The notes under the pieces were generated by a model. That model was not told where the DNA came from and did no database searches. It worked only from the letters and a program-made list of their open reading frames with translations. DNA of 64,000 bases. It comes from Acanthochlamys bracteata. Lineage: Eukaryota > Streptophyta > Magnoliopsida > Pandanales > Velloziaceae. Location: NCBI GenBank assembly GCA_019914995.1, contig CM034127.1, positions 8,928,001 to 8,992,000 of the forward strand, read 5' to 3'. The position numbers were made by a program, and so were the translations under genes. Of the stretch, positions 1-12,297 are shown in pieces; within the stretch, counting starts at the first letter, position 1, and every line of letters begins with the position of its first letter.

Positions 1-198
1 GGAGTTTCTAGCATAGTTTTGTGATGTAACTGAAACCATTGGATAAGTTATTGTAGTTTATCTTGTAATGTAATGTCGGTAGAGTTGGTTTAAAAATAAA
101 TCTATTCCTTTGTAGGTGTTATTTAAGCAACTGGATTATGTTTTTATAAAAATAAGTTCACAGAGTGACATTTTTTTTATAAATTTTAATTTTCACAG

Positions 199-3100
199 GT
201 TCCCTTAAGTTGGACATCGATACCTTCTATGAGAAGCTATGCGAGAACAGAAGAGGTGATACACTGATGGAACAAGTGGATTATTCTACTGTCAATGTTC
301 TTCATGAGCTAATCTTGTTGACGCATGAAACTATTAATGCATCTGGGCAAAATCAAGCTTCTGTACCTGGTTCTTTGGAGGTTCCAAGTAATAATAGCTC
401 TAATAACAAGTCAGATGATGATTCTTTTTGTTTGGAAAATGATCCTTTTGCTAGAATCTTCTCAAGTGTTGAACCACTTGAGCTCCAAAAAGTCTTACTT
501 GCTATGGTGGTAAGTATCAATTTCAATCAAGCTAGGATGAATTCTTGCCTAAACCAGTGTTCTTTACATCTTGAATGTCAGTACAAAGATAGATATTACG
601 ATATGCATATATCATGTCCGTGCTCTTGCCAACAGTTATAATAGTTGTGACCGTCATCAACCTCCCTACTTTGGAGACCTATGGCATTATATGCTGAAAA
701 TGTTAGGAAAGAGCTGTACATTAGTTACATGAATGATGAGAACAATATTTTTGTGCCCTTTATATATTCAAATAGTATTTGTTTTTATTCTGATAGGCAA
801 TCACTGATGTAATTGCCTTCTCATTTAATTTATTGAAACTGGCTTCGCGTTCACCTCTAATTGCTGAAACATTTTAGTGTTGTTGATTTGTTTTTTTAGC
901 TTAATTTCGTCAAGAATGTTCTCGGGCATTAGTTAATATTTTATGCTCAGGAGATGCTTTTCTGGGTTTGCCCAAGTTTTGATATATACGGCATTGATTT
1001 GAAGAGTCATTATGATGCATTTTGTTCCTGTAATTATGATCAATCTCCTGGTTAAGAAAACCAGTGCTCTTATTCTGAAAATGTCAGGGAAGATCAGTTT
1101 GCTAAGCTAGGATACATCAATATTGCATTGACTTGCATCAATTCCTAGGCGGAGAGCGTGAAAGAGAAGATGCTTTTGAAAACTATTTTCTGGAGTGTAA
1201 TCACTATAGGAACAATTGCTGTTATTTTCGTTTTTACTTAATGAAACTGATTACATGTTCTCTTCAACTGAAGAGCAAGTGCGGAGGCAACAGGGGTACA
1301 GTATTATATTTGGTTCTATCAACAGCTGATTAGTGGTTTTGCTTAGATTTTGTTACCATTATTCTTCTCTTCCTAATTTTCTGGTTATAAGATTTAGAGT
1401 TTTTTTTTTTTTTTGGCTATTAAATGAGCAATTATCTTTGTTCTTTTTTTGGAAGAATCCTCACATATATGTGTCTGCAAGGTACCTTAATTTTCTTCAA
1501 CTTTCATTGGTTTCACTACTAGCAAATTTCAGTTTAATGGTGTTTCCAGCTAGCTCTTTTGTTTCACCTCTAATTTTCACCTTCTTGTAAAGCTTGCAGA
1601 CAATCTGTTGATTGTCCATCTATAGTTTTTTTTTCCTTACCTGTTCTGTGGATGTGTTCTTATTCGCAGCATTACTTTCCAAAAACCTTGGAGGCTTTAA
1701 TTCAGCATGTTCTTACACCCATTTCGGCAGAAGTTCTTACACAGAAGTTTGATGAGATGGATGAGCAAACCTCAAAAGAACAACAGTACAGTGATTTCTA
1801 GTATTTATATCTTTTCTCTTGAATATCTGAAGGAAGCTCTCTAATTATTAATATTACTTTCAGGAGCATGTTTTACCATCTATTCTACAGTGTGTTCAGT
1901 GATCAGTATTCTGCAATGGATACCATTTTGAACAGAAAGGAAATGTTTGCATTTGGGGTAAATTTCTCTCATCTTATTTTTTGTTTTATATGCAAAGGTT
2001 TTTGTTTTTTCTAATAATGTTAATAGGTAAAGGGTTTTGCTAGATTCCATGCACCTTCTTGCGTAAGAACCTTATTGGCAGTAGTGTTGTTTAATATTAA
2101 AAAGAAATGGTTGTAGAATCCATCTTCCTGTTTTTCCGTTGGCCACCAAATGTATGTTTAACTAGGCTTTGGAGTTTTAAATATTAGAATCTTCTAATAT
2201 TCTGACATTGTTTGAAATATTATAAGTTTATTGGAAATTAAATAATCGAATTGTATAATTTTCAATGTAGAATCCCTATGTACCTCATTCTCCAAATCTT
2301 CTATTATGGTAAAGAAGATTAAAAGAGTAAGGATTTCGTCCTTACTTGAGACTTTGTCCCCTTTGTAGAGACCTCAAGACTTGTAGCTGGTGCCCTGTTG
2401 GTTCAGTCATTTCTAGTAAGAGAAATCATGGTAATCTTGTGGAAAAAAAGAACTCATCTATCCAATCTGTTTTTTATAGTGAAAATAGCTTCATATAAAT
2501 GGTCTGAAATATTTTTGTTACACTAAAATCAACAAGTTTGCCATAACATTTTGCTTTTGCTGCCAAACTTACTTCTCCTGTCTATTTACCATCAAAGTAC
2601 ATAAGGTCAACTAAAATTGATAAAAATAACTTTGTGTAGATCTTTCTCAATATTTATTCTATTATTTTGCAAGTTTAAGAGTGAAATGGGACCTCATGGA
2701 GTTTAGTGAAGTAGGGGTACCACCAAGATGTAGGTCACTGGTGAAGGTGGTGATTTTCCTTAAATATAGTGGTAAATTGGATTGAATGCAATTTTTGAGC
2801 AGTTGAATAATGTTGATTAAGAAATTTATATTTTTAAAAACCTTTCCATTTACATGCTACTTAGATCATATAGTCGGGGAAATGATAATATAACCTATAG
2901 AAAAGGGAGCCTATGCTGTAATGTTATTCATTCTACAGTGAATTGACTAGGGGGCTCATTTGTATGGTGTTTTTTCCTAATTTCTTTGAAACTGTAACCC
3001 ACAAACTCTAATTTGTATGGCACAAATCTTACAATTGCACCTAGCTTTCTCTCCACTTTTAGTGGTGTATAATTTGGTTCTGTATACTTAATCTTAACCA

Positions 3101-3402
3101 CTTTCTCAAGCTGATTAATTTGCCCTTGGGGCCCTCCATCACTCACAGTGTTGTTCATGAATGATGCCAGTGTATTGATGCCTTTATAAGGTGGATGGTT
3201 TAGATAATGTAGGGTGCAGTACAGTGTTAGTGTAATGCACATAAGCTGAAGCATGAGAAGCACCGGAAACTAGAAACAATGCCCATGTGTTTTTCATACA
3301 TCTTGTAGTCTTTGTATCATATTTTAACTCCTCTAATTTCTGCAGGCATTTCAAAATGTATTAAATTATTACTTGGGAATAGATGTTAGCAAGCCAAAAT
3401 AA
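199..3402 (+). CDS. Conserved plant protein of unknown function, C-terminal exons (5' end outside window)
   Basis: Four exons join in frame with GT-AG borders: 199-509, 1670-1785, 1864-1957 and 3346-3402 (TAA). The first begins after a CAG acceptor with two bases of a split codon, so the gene starts upstream of the window. The visible 190 or so residues are acidic and mostly helical-looking, with a Ser/Asn-rich stretch (residues about 55-70 of the visible part), then a run beginning HYFPKTLEALIQHVLTPISA and a tail ending LNYYLGIDVSKPK. No catalytic motif, signal peptide or membrane segment is seen. Intron 3 is about 1.4 kb. I do not recognise the family. Exon phases agree at every junction (0, 2, 0), which is strong support that this is a real gene and not chance ORFs. 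Confidence 0.72.
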
Positions 3403-3610
3403 TAACTTGCTGAATACGGGGATATTCTAGATGGACATAAGGTATGTGCTTTATTCCTGGAGTGCATGCTTTATGAATCTTGAGCAGCTGATTATCTGGT
3501 TCTTGACGATGAGGAGGTCTAATTTTTGCTACTATGCTCTTGGTTATGCTGGTAGAAGATTAATACTGTTTCGTGTAGTGCTCATAGTTATTTCAATTTT
3601 TTTGTTGCAG

Positions 3611-4242
3611 GGCATGTGCTTGGATCTGCATTCAAGGACTTTTGTAACACAGTCATGGCTCGCCATAGGTATATAAGGCAGAGTGTTGGGGTGGACCTGC
3701 ATTATGACATCCCTTTCCATTGGCCTTCAGAGCTGAATATTCTTGCAGATCTCGAGGTAGACGGACGCTTATTTCTGGTGCTGCACACATTTCTACCTTC
3801 TGGCTGGGATGCAGAACCCAAAATTGAACTATTATGTCTTGGACCACATGCTCGAAAATAGAAATTATCGCCTTCCCCTCATCAGTTCCCATTTTTAGGA
3901 ATAAGTGTGAATCTATTTCATTCTTCATGTTGAGAACCTTATTTATACGTCAGCCGATAGCGAAAACTAAACTAGGAAATGGTTCTCAAAATTCTTTTTG
4001 GTATTTCTTAAAAGGAACGTAGTTTCATTACATAATCTTTCAATGTACTAGGACCTTACAGTTTAACTGTAAGTTAATATATTAAATTCCTAACTTAGCC
4101 CATTCTTCGACTGTATGTAGTATTCAGAAGTGTGTTGCTCTTAAATGTGGCATTAACCTAATAATTTCTTTGTTGGTTTTAGGAAAATGCCTGGAAGATA
4201 GAGAAGATTCTGAAGTCTCTAAGATCTGATGAATCAGAATAG
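3611..4242 (+). other. Exon-like open frames 3' of the first gene (possible alternative 3' end or UTR)
   Basis: After a CAG acceptor at 3608-3610 a frame reads GHVLGSAFKDFCNTVMARHR and continues to a possible donor at about 3754. A second piece at 4183-4242, after TTTTAG, reads ENAWKIEKILKSLRSDESE and then TAG, and joins in phase 0. No frame links them to the upstream exon at 3346-3402, which already ends in TAA TAA. They could be an alternative last-exon set, spliced 3' UTR, or the remnant of another gene. I do not recognise the peptide. Confidence 0.25.
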
Positions 4243-4259
4243 AGGTGCTAATAATTAGG

Positions 4260-6614
4260 TCTTGGAAAGATGAGCAAGATAGAGGAATGGAGGAGTTGTC
4301 TGGTTGTACAAAGTGAAAGTAATAAAGAGGAAAAAGAAAAGAAGTAAAAGATGAGCAGTCTTTTTAGCAGGCAAACAGAAGGTTATGATCTCTAAAATCT
4401 GCTCCACCATGCGTATTACGATACTTACTTTCTAAAAGCGGGCAAGAGTTACCCGATTAGTTAATCCCTAGATTGCCGACTCCCAAGTTCCTTTCTCTAG
4501 GAATATTTGTAATTATCTTCCTTTTCCTTTTAGGAAAGAAGTTTGGTTGAGCAAAATAGATATCTATGAAATGACCACCTTGTCATCATACTTTGTTCAA
4601 GCATTCAGAAAGTTGTAATTATTTCTGCTCTGTCCATCAGATTAGATTAGAAGAGTATCCTTCCAGGTCATTATGAGTGCAGAAAGGTAAACAAATGACA
4701 CTCCTGTGTGATGACTTAAACAATGCATCGGTTGTCAGTAAGTTTTTGATATTTATCAAGTCTTTTGGCACTTATTCCATATTATCGTCCCTGTATTTGA
4801 ATTTGACGCTACCTTCTGTACCTTCATTATGTGAAGAATGAAAACAGAACTTGCTGAATTTTACAAATTCAGAAGTTGTACCTCAATCTGGTAGCAATTG
4901 TTTTACCTTCAACAATCCTATAATGGGGCTGCTACCATTTGTGTTACTTATTGTGACCTGTTTGATTTTGTCACTATATTACATATACCAATTTGGTTCT
5001 TCCGTTGCTGTTTTTTGAATCAGTAGGGACCCACGTCTTCTGTTGGTTGAATTACTATCAACTACGTTAATTACTATCAACAATCAGTTTTTAGAGATAG
5101 ATTTAGCGACCAAATTTTATTGGTCGATGATAGTAATTGCAATTGCGACGATTTTTTTTATTAGCGATCATTATTTTTTGTCCGTATTAGTGATTTTTTT
5201 ATAGTGAATGAGTATCCTAGTAAGTTTGGAAAAGTTTATGATGTAATATATTTTGTGGGTGACTTGCATTACCTAGTGCATGCACAGGAAATAAAAGATA
5301 CGGAAAGCAGATAACAGTAGGAAGGAAGGGACATGTAAGGTTGTTGTTGGCCTTCTACAGCACCAGCTTTCATGCATGTTTATGTTGGCGTATATATCTT
5401 TTCTTTTCCTCTCTTTAACGTCTCCATCTCCCTTTCATTCCTTCTCTCTTTTCTCTTTTCCCTTCTTTTAGTCTCGTTGTTTGTGCTATTCAAAAACATA
5501 TGTAGCACCACTAATAAGTTGGTTGACTTAAAAGAGTAGCACTTTCACTGCCTGCACGGTGGTAAAAGGTTTTGCTCTTAACTAATGGTGGTCAAAAGCT
5601 ACAAGTGAGAAAACGTGGATGCATGGATTTTTTGGTGATGCTGGTATTATTATTGCGTGATCCAAGGTAAATTGTGTGCATTACAAGACGATACTTATTG
5701 GAAAGTGAATTTGTAGTGAAAAATTCCGGAGATTACTTTTAGACGCAGTGCAGATTTGGTCAGGAAATAACTGATAACATTAGTTTTTGTCAAAGAAGAA
5801 AAAGAAAATTTATAACAAGGTTCTCTTTATATAAGAACTATTCTGTCTGTTATATGAAGTCCGCTTTGATTCAAAAAGCAAGGAGGATTATCTCTCTACC
5901 ACTTTCAAACTCTCTTCGTACAGGACGGTAGGAGTGAATGTGCCCATTTGAACAAGCCGTAGCAAAATTTCCTTTATCACTCAATCACCAGTACAATCGA
6001 TTCACATGTAATTACTAGTATATTCGCTTCGCATACACATATAACTATCCAATACTTCAGAATTGCAGCGTATTAATGAGAAATAGTAACAAACTGTTAT
6101 TTTTGCATTACATGAATGCTTCACAGAAGGAGTTCTGGACATAATGAAAAAGTGAGAAAAGGAATCTTTGATTGTTCAACAATACATCACGCGCCTAATT
6201 AACAAACGAAAGATCCCGACTGAAAATAAAAGACAGAAATAAAGTTATTAAAAAGAAAAAAACAGAACGAAAGAAAGAGAAACGAATACGATGTAGTATG
6301 ATTCTAACAAGCACATGAGGATCGATGGTGATGATGATATGCCAACTGTAATACCGTCTACGTTCTACCAGAACCAAAACGATCGGTTGGTTTGTCGTAC
6401 TCATGCTAAAACCAAATTTCAAAAGAAATTAGTGCGTGAATGTTGATGATCGAGAGAACGTCTCAGTTGCTTCGAACTAGGGTACATCACCAATAACTCA
6501 AAGCTCAGGCCAAATATGGATGCATAAGAGTTGGGCAGAGGTGCTAGATAGATACAATTTTCGAATTAATTTAGTCTCCGCACGTTTTCTCTAATTCATG
6601 TTTCAAATGTGGCC
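4260..6614. other. Intergenic DNA with a pyrimidine tract and transposon-like palindrome
   Basis: No convincing gene. At 5107-5126 there is a perfect palindrome CGACCAAATTTTATTGGTCG inside a stretch rich in TAGCGACCA-like words, which resembles transposon subterminal DNA. A CT-rich tract lies at about 5398-5470. The left end is probably the 3' UTR of the first gene; the right end is 3' flank of the IDD gene. Confidence 0.5.
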
Positions 6615-9310
6615 TTAATAAGCATCCCATGTCACATCTGCAAAAGGACGATTAGAAGTGCAGCCAGTAGGTATCTCAGTGTTATCAAGTTCAAGCTCCA
6701 GCAGCGATAGCTCAGGCGGTTGTTCCTCTAAGGCGACACCAAGAAAATCTCTAGTAGCCGGATCACTCTTCAGCAATGTGGAAGTGTCTCCCTTGTCCAC
6801 GTTTGACGTTAGACTACTCCCTAGGGGACAGGCTTTCTGGAGAAGAGCAGTACTGGTGGTCATGTTGCATGGAAAGTTAACGGCAGTGAACAGATTAGAA
6901 TTGGAAGTACTTGGTGGGAGATGTTCTTCACTCTTCATGTAGAACAGCTGATGACCTTGATTAAGATTAGGGTTAGGGTTTACAGAAGTGGAAGGAATGA
7001 GATTACTGGCATGGTTTATAGTACTACACATTGAAAAAGGTAGGAGGAGAGGGGACTGATGATGAGTAGGATGGTGTTGGAGAACTGCAGGCGTGGTGGC
7101 AGCAGCCGCGATCATTCTCGCGCTTTCTTCAGCTAAGGCGTTGCAGAATGCTCTATGAGTGACATAGCTATCCTTCCTGCAAACCAAAATTTCAATCAAT
7201 AATTATACAAGAATACACCAGCGTTTTGCTTTGATTGATGACAATGCCCTTTCAGCATTAATTGTGCAAAATCATCAATGAACTTCGCAGATAGGCAGGT
7301 TTACATATACAGGTGAAAAATGCTAACATCTAAGATATTGGCAATGCTGGTTTTTTTCAGAAGTATTAATGCTGACATTTTTGTTCTGACTACATTAAGT
7401 TCCCATTAAACTGGCTATGATCTTGGTTCGTTGATATCAGCAATGTTAAAAGAAGTAGGTAGGAATAATTGAAGTAGAGTATCTCCATGTGAGGAGTTAC
7501 ATTCCTTCACTATTATGCATTTTTGGACGTGTTTGAGATCAATCATGACGGAACATTAAATTCTTCCTGTTTCCATTCCATCTGCAAACAATCGTTCTAT
7601 AGCTAAGTACGCAAAGCTACCGTTGATTCATGTCTACATAGTTGCGTAGAAGCCTGATTCACTTCAGCTAGTTGTGCGCTCATCAGTATACATAGGTCCA
7701 CTTCTGCTTGCTCAATTAATTATATTCAAGCCATGAGTACAGTTATACACGCCAAACTATTCTCCGGGTGCGTTTGAAATTGTTCATAAAATAGAATTTT
7801 TCTGAAATAGAAAATATTTTTGTCTTTTTTTAAAAACGAGTTTTATATTTTTTATTTCCAAAAAAATAATAAAAATACGCAATGAAAAGATCTCATTACA
7901 TAGAATTTTTTTACACTTTCTAAATTTTTAAATAAATTTTTTAAATACTTATAAAATATATATTGAAAAACGTAAAATAGAAAATTAAAAAATTTCGTTG
8001 GGGAAAAGCCAAAACAAACGCACTCTCTTTGTTGTAGATAAACATTGTGCATTATTATACATTAATTCACAACTACATATTGTTATATAATCCTTCTGGA
8101 ATAAAAGCCGAGAAACAAGGTTAATCCCTAATAATCATTTTGTCAATCGCAAAGTTTGAGCCTAATATATTTCACTCCATAAGTTGAGGTCATAGTTAGC
8201 TTTAATTTAAGAGTTTCCTAATTAAGAACCATTGTCATGATTCATAACCATTTATGTGCTTGTTTATATATGTATATATAGAATTCAATTGTTTTCTTAT
8301 GAAAGAAATCATGATTAAATGATCATATATATTACTCTAGATCGATCTAAGATGACTTGTTCTCTTAAACTATCATGAGTAACAATCTCTCAAAGTTAAC
8401 TAGAAATACAAAGTAATTGCAAGCAGTTGCGTACCTAGAGAAGAGAGTGCCACAATCACACTTATACGCCCTTGTTCCGCAGGTCTTGACATGGGCTTTC
8501 CAATCGGACATGACTGCGTACTTCTTAGAGCACTTGTTGCAGTTCCATTTCTTCTCACCATGTTTCCTGCAGAAGTGTTTCTTAATCCCTGTTAAGTCAC
8601 CAAGTGCTCTTGAAGGGTGGTGATGAACACATGTTGTCTCCGGGCAAACATAAACCTTCCTCTTCTTCTTCACTACTGCAGATGGTAATTCTTCGTCTTC
8701 ATTGCTGCTGCATCTTTTCCTTAGCTTCCATGGTAGGTTATGCCCTCTTCTGTGCAGCTGCAGGTTTTGGTCTCTTTGAAAACCCTTTTTGCATACCTCA
8801 CATATGAATCTGTTTGTTGCCATGAGGGTCTTTGGTGACAGCGCTATTACTTCTGCATCTGGATCTTCATTGTCCGCAGAAAAAAAAAAAAAGAAAAGAA
8901 AAGAAATTATGTACATATATAGCGAGTTCATGAAGAACCTAAAATAGGAACGTGATTGACACTAAAATGGCATTCTGATCACATCAAGAAATACCCTAGC
9001 TAAATGTCAAATCTAAAATCAATCAAATCAAACAGTTTTAAGATAGCCAGCAAGGAAAGGAGGAAGATATTAATTAACCTGGGTAACCTGGTTGAGATCT
9101 CTTCTTTGAGGTGACCTTGTTGATCAGTGGCTGCTGAAGTTGTTCAGGGATTAAAGTAGAGAAGGAAGCAGTGAACTGGTTACTTATTAAGCAATTGTTG
9201 TTTAGTTTGACATCAGAGGAGAGAACACTGCTACCAGTAGTAGCTTGTTGATGAACATCAAGGATGGAGTTTTTGTTGGAATTGGACATGGCTGTTTGTG
9301 GTGCAAACAT
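6615..9310 (-). CDS. IDD: INDETERMINATE DOMAIN (IDD) C2H2 zinc-finger transcription factor
   Basis: Three exons: 9079-9310, 8435-8864 and 6615-7176, giving 407 aa. IDD proteins are plant nuclear DNA-binding regulators of root patterning, gibberellin response, gravitropism and metabolism. The ID domain is complete: the PDPDAEVIALSPKTLMATNR entry motif at 79-96, zinc finger 1 (C2H2, 97-119), a basic KKKRK at 143-147, finger 2 (149-179), finger 3 (CCHC, 184-206) and finger 4 (CCHC, 211-232). The C-terminus keeps the family motifs TALLQK (330-335) and TRDFLG (362-367), plus an LELEL stretch at 380-384 that fits an EAR-type repression motif. Exon 2 is taken to begin after GAAG at 8865, because this restores both frame and family consensus. 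The start at 9310 has an in-frame alternative ATG at 9289. The protein is short for the family, mainly in the C-terminal half. Which IDD subgroup member it is cannot be settled here. Confidence 0.95.
7766..8026. mobile_element. MITE with GGGTGCGTTTG termini (copy 1), in IDD intron 2
   Basis: A 261-bp AT-rich element begins GGGTGCGTTTG and ends CAAACGCACTC, so the ends are near-perfect inverted repeats. Its interior is the reverse complement of the 262-bp element at 27943-28204, including the shared word GATCTCATTACATAGAA and its counterpart. It lies in the 1.26-kb intron between IDD exons 2 and 3 and has no coding capacity. The target-site duplication is not clear. Confidence 0.75.
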
Positions 9311-11511
9311 GGAGAAAGATTTTTTGTTGTTTTCTTTCTTTTAGCAAATAATGAAATATATAATATGAAGAAAAAGGTCTTATCTCTATTCACTTGTTTT
9401 GGCTGGATCTCTCTTCTCCCCCTTCTGTTCTTATCCGAATTCTACATTGAAGCAGAGAACCTAATTGAAGAGAGACTTTATCATGCATAGGTAAACGCAG
9501 TAAAAGTACACATGGCAACGGCTTGCTCACTGTATTACACAAGCTATTATCAGAAGTTGGCAAACAGCAACCGTAGAGCAACTTATTAGTATCAGGTCCA
9601 CATATTGTATCCTTTAGTAATATTGGGGTACACTTTTGAATTCTCCCTTGTAAATTATACCGTAGAGATGAGAAGAGATACACTCTCAAGGAATGGGTGG
9701 GTGTTCAAAGATGGACGATGGGTTTAGGAGAAAAGAGTACATAAAGGAGACTCGAGGAAAGTACACCTATAGACATGCGAAATTAACCTTTGGTGCCTTT
9801 TCAAATTTTACGTTGAAGGAAGATAGTTTGCTTTCTAGAAGAGCTATTCTTGTTCAAAGAAAAGAAACAATCGCAGATTCAGTAAAATTGAACAGATTAA
9901 CTATTTGAAATATAGGCTTAAAATACCGACTGACTGAAGAAAGTGGTTGGTAATTAGTAGGATACTGACTGCAAAAAAGTTAGTGGTAAATTTTACTTAC
10001 CCACTCGGAAACATTTCAGTCAAATTTTGCTAATTTAGCGGAACAGAAGGACAGTCAGTGATCTTGTACGTATGCTCGACTATTAGCACTTTCAGCTACT
10101 AGTGATTTATGCTGACCAAAATTTTTTATGCAGGTATTAATCTTAAGTTTAAACTAGTTTTAGAGAACAGAGTAAGCTCTTACATGTCACATGAACTTGA
10201 AATGCGTAGCAAATACTAGTTTTGAAGTATCTAAATAGTTGAGTGGAAGTTATGAAGTCTCTTTGCAATGGGGTCCTTGAAATTCAAAGAGAATGAAAGC
10301 TTTTCCAGGACCAGTTGCATCCCTTTGTCTTCTGCCTCAATGGGCACTCAATATCCATCACATCCAAACAGCATCATATGCGAAAACTTTCAAGCTGTGA
10401 ATTGAGTACCTGCTTGCGCTCAGTATTCAATTCATCTTTTTTGAGAAAACCCTGCTCATAATTCATCAATGAACTGAGCTCTTTTAGACATGGAAATATT
10501 CTAGGGATCCACAACCATCATCACTTGCAGACTGAGCAGAAGGTTTTCTATAAAGAAGAAAATAAATCATTTAAAACTACTGTACAGAGGAGTTTGATTC
10601 TACATTAATTTATATACAGGATTCAGTCTCAAATAAACTACATATTAGTTATAATATTCTAAGATCTTAATAGACTTCAAACTACATTTAACGGCACAAA
10701 AAAGAAGTTTTAATACGATTCCTAGTAGCTATGGCTAGGCTATGCGCATCTCAAGGAGTCCGTTGATTCATATGTATATCTTTGAAATCAATCACTCATC
10801 TTCAAACATTGGAGATCTCGCTCAAAGCAAGTGTAGGAGTGGTCACTTTTGCTTTAGTGAATTGAATCATAAACTTTTTGTTCAATTACAGATGCCCTTT
10901 ATGGCGTTCTTGTTACTGTGATTGATATTGATGCCTTGATAATCTTTCAGCTTTATGTCATCTAACAAAACACCCAAATCTCCAAAAGGACATGGGTTAA
11001 TTTGAGTGGAATTTCAGCTCCAAAAGTTACATAGTTAAAGCTAGCTACTGGACATTATGTAATAAATCTCCGGGAAGATTTTAAAGTTGTTAATGATGCC
11101 TTCTGTAGAATCAATGACAAACATGATAAGTTTGTCTACTGATAGACAAGGTGGACCACTGCCTCCATTGTAAAGTGAAGTCAATGATATAAACACTAGT
11201 ATGTTCGTTTAGAACATGTTTGATAAGTCTGTTAATGAATATAAATTTAATCAGACGTTAGAATCGGTGTAAAAATTTGTACTCTTCTAACTTTTAATTT
11301 CTAATCTTTTTCAGCTTCTTAACAACTAAATATTATAATCATAAACCTGCAACAACTAACTAATCAAAGTACAATCAATCATCTATTTTAGCTTCCCAAA
11401 GAAACTGAAAATTGAATGATTTTAAGAACTTTGCATGTACTAATCTTTTTTGTATACTTACTAAACTTTTGTACAGTTTTGCTGGTGTTAGTGATTATCT
11501 GATATTTTTTA
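9311..11511. other. Intergenic DNA upstream of the IDD gene
   Basis: The first few hundred bases (9311 to about 9700) should hold the 5' UTR and promoter of the IDD gene; a CT/GA-rich patch near 9410 is seen on the minus strand. Beyond that I see no gene. A run of ACTGACTG-type words around 9925-10030 looks like old transposon subterminal DNA. Confidence 0.4.
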
Positions 11512-12297
11512 ATATATATATGCAGACTATAGACACTCTTTTTATTATTCGGCACTCCGCCACTCCATACAAATGAATGGTCAGAATTGCATTAGGAGAG
11601 ATCACTTCATTATTATTTTTTCTTTGAAAAAAATAATTATATCAGAATTGTACTTTTCCTGATAATTTTACGTATTCTCATTCCTCTTCTTATATTAATT
11701 TGTTCATTATTCTTAATTTAGTTATTTTATTAATCAGTCAGTTACTGACTAATTGCTGTTCAGTAACTGATCGATTGTCGACCAGTAGCTGGTCGACTAA
11801 TTATCGTACAGTTACTTATTAGTTATCAACCAATTATAGACCAATAGCTGATCGATTGTCAACCGGTTATCGATCAGTTATTAGTTATCAATCAGTTATC
11901 CATAAGTTGTTGTCGGTAACTGATCGATTGTCGATCAGTAGCTGATCGATCAATTACTTATTAGTTATCAACTAATTACTGACCAGTTATTGGTCGACTA
12001 TTGACCAGTTACTAGTCAATAACTGATCGATAACTGAAATTAGATTAACTAAATAAAATTAAATTAATAAAAGAGCTAAGTTAAAAATAATTAATAAATT
12101 AAGATGAGAAGAAGAAAGAGAATAATTAAAATTGTCAGTGAAAGTATAGTTCTGATGCAATTATTTTATTCGATGAGAAAAAATAATAAATAAAGTGATC
12201 TCTTCTGATTCAATTCCGATCATTTATTTGTATGAAGTATTAGAGTACTGAATAGTAAAAAAAATATCTATAATTCGACCCATATATATATATATGT
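11512..12297. mobile_element. Foldback-type element with long inverted arms and internal CAGTTA/TGATCGAT repeats
   Basis: The left arm (about 11512-11745) and right arm (about 12045-12297) are diverged inverted copies. For example CATACAAATGAATGGTCAGA on the left matches the reverse complement of the right at 12215-12235, and AGGAGAGATCACTTCATTAT matches around 12190. Between them lie about 300 bp of short direct and inverted repeats built from AACTGATCGATTGTCGA, with that core recurring at 11768, 11849 and 11921. No ORF. Ends and target-site duplication are approximate because both tips run into AT repeats. Confidence 0.7.

Noticed and set aside
2928-3263. 111-aa minus-strand frame in intron 3 of the first gene
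   Set aside because: No domain is recognised, it is antisense to an intron, and no splice context or promoter supports it; not strong enough to list as a gene.
6658-6942. 94-aa plus-strand frame
   Set aside because: Antisense shadow of IDD exon 3; the Ser-rich run comes from reverse-complemented Leu/Glu codons.
6966-6978. TTAGGGTTAGGGTTTA telomere-like word
   Set aside because: It is inside IDD exon 3 and simply encodes Asn-Pro repeats on the minus strand.
8865-8931. IDD exon 2 starting at the poly-T tract (reading SADNEDPDAEV)
   Set aside because: No AG acceptor exists there; the AG in GAAG at 8865-8866 gives a canonical border, keeps the frame and yields the family consensus PDPDAEV.
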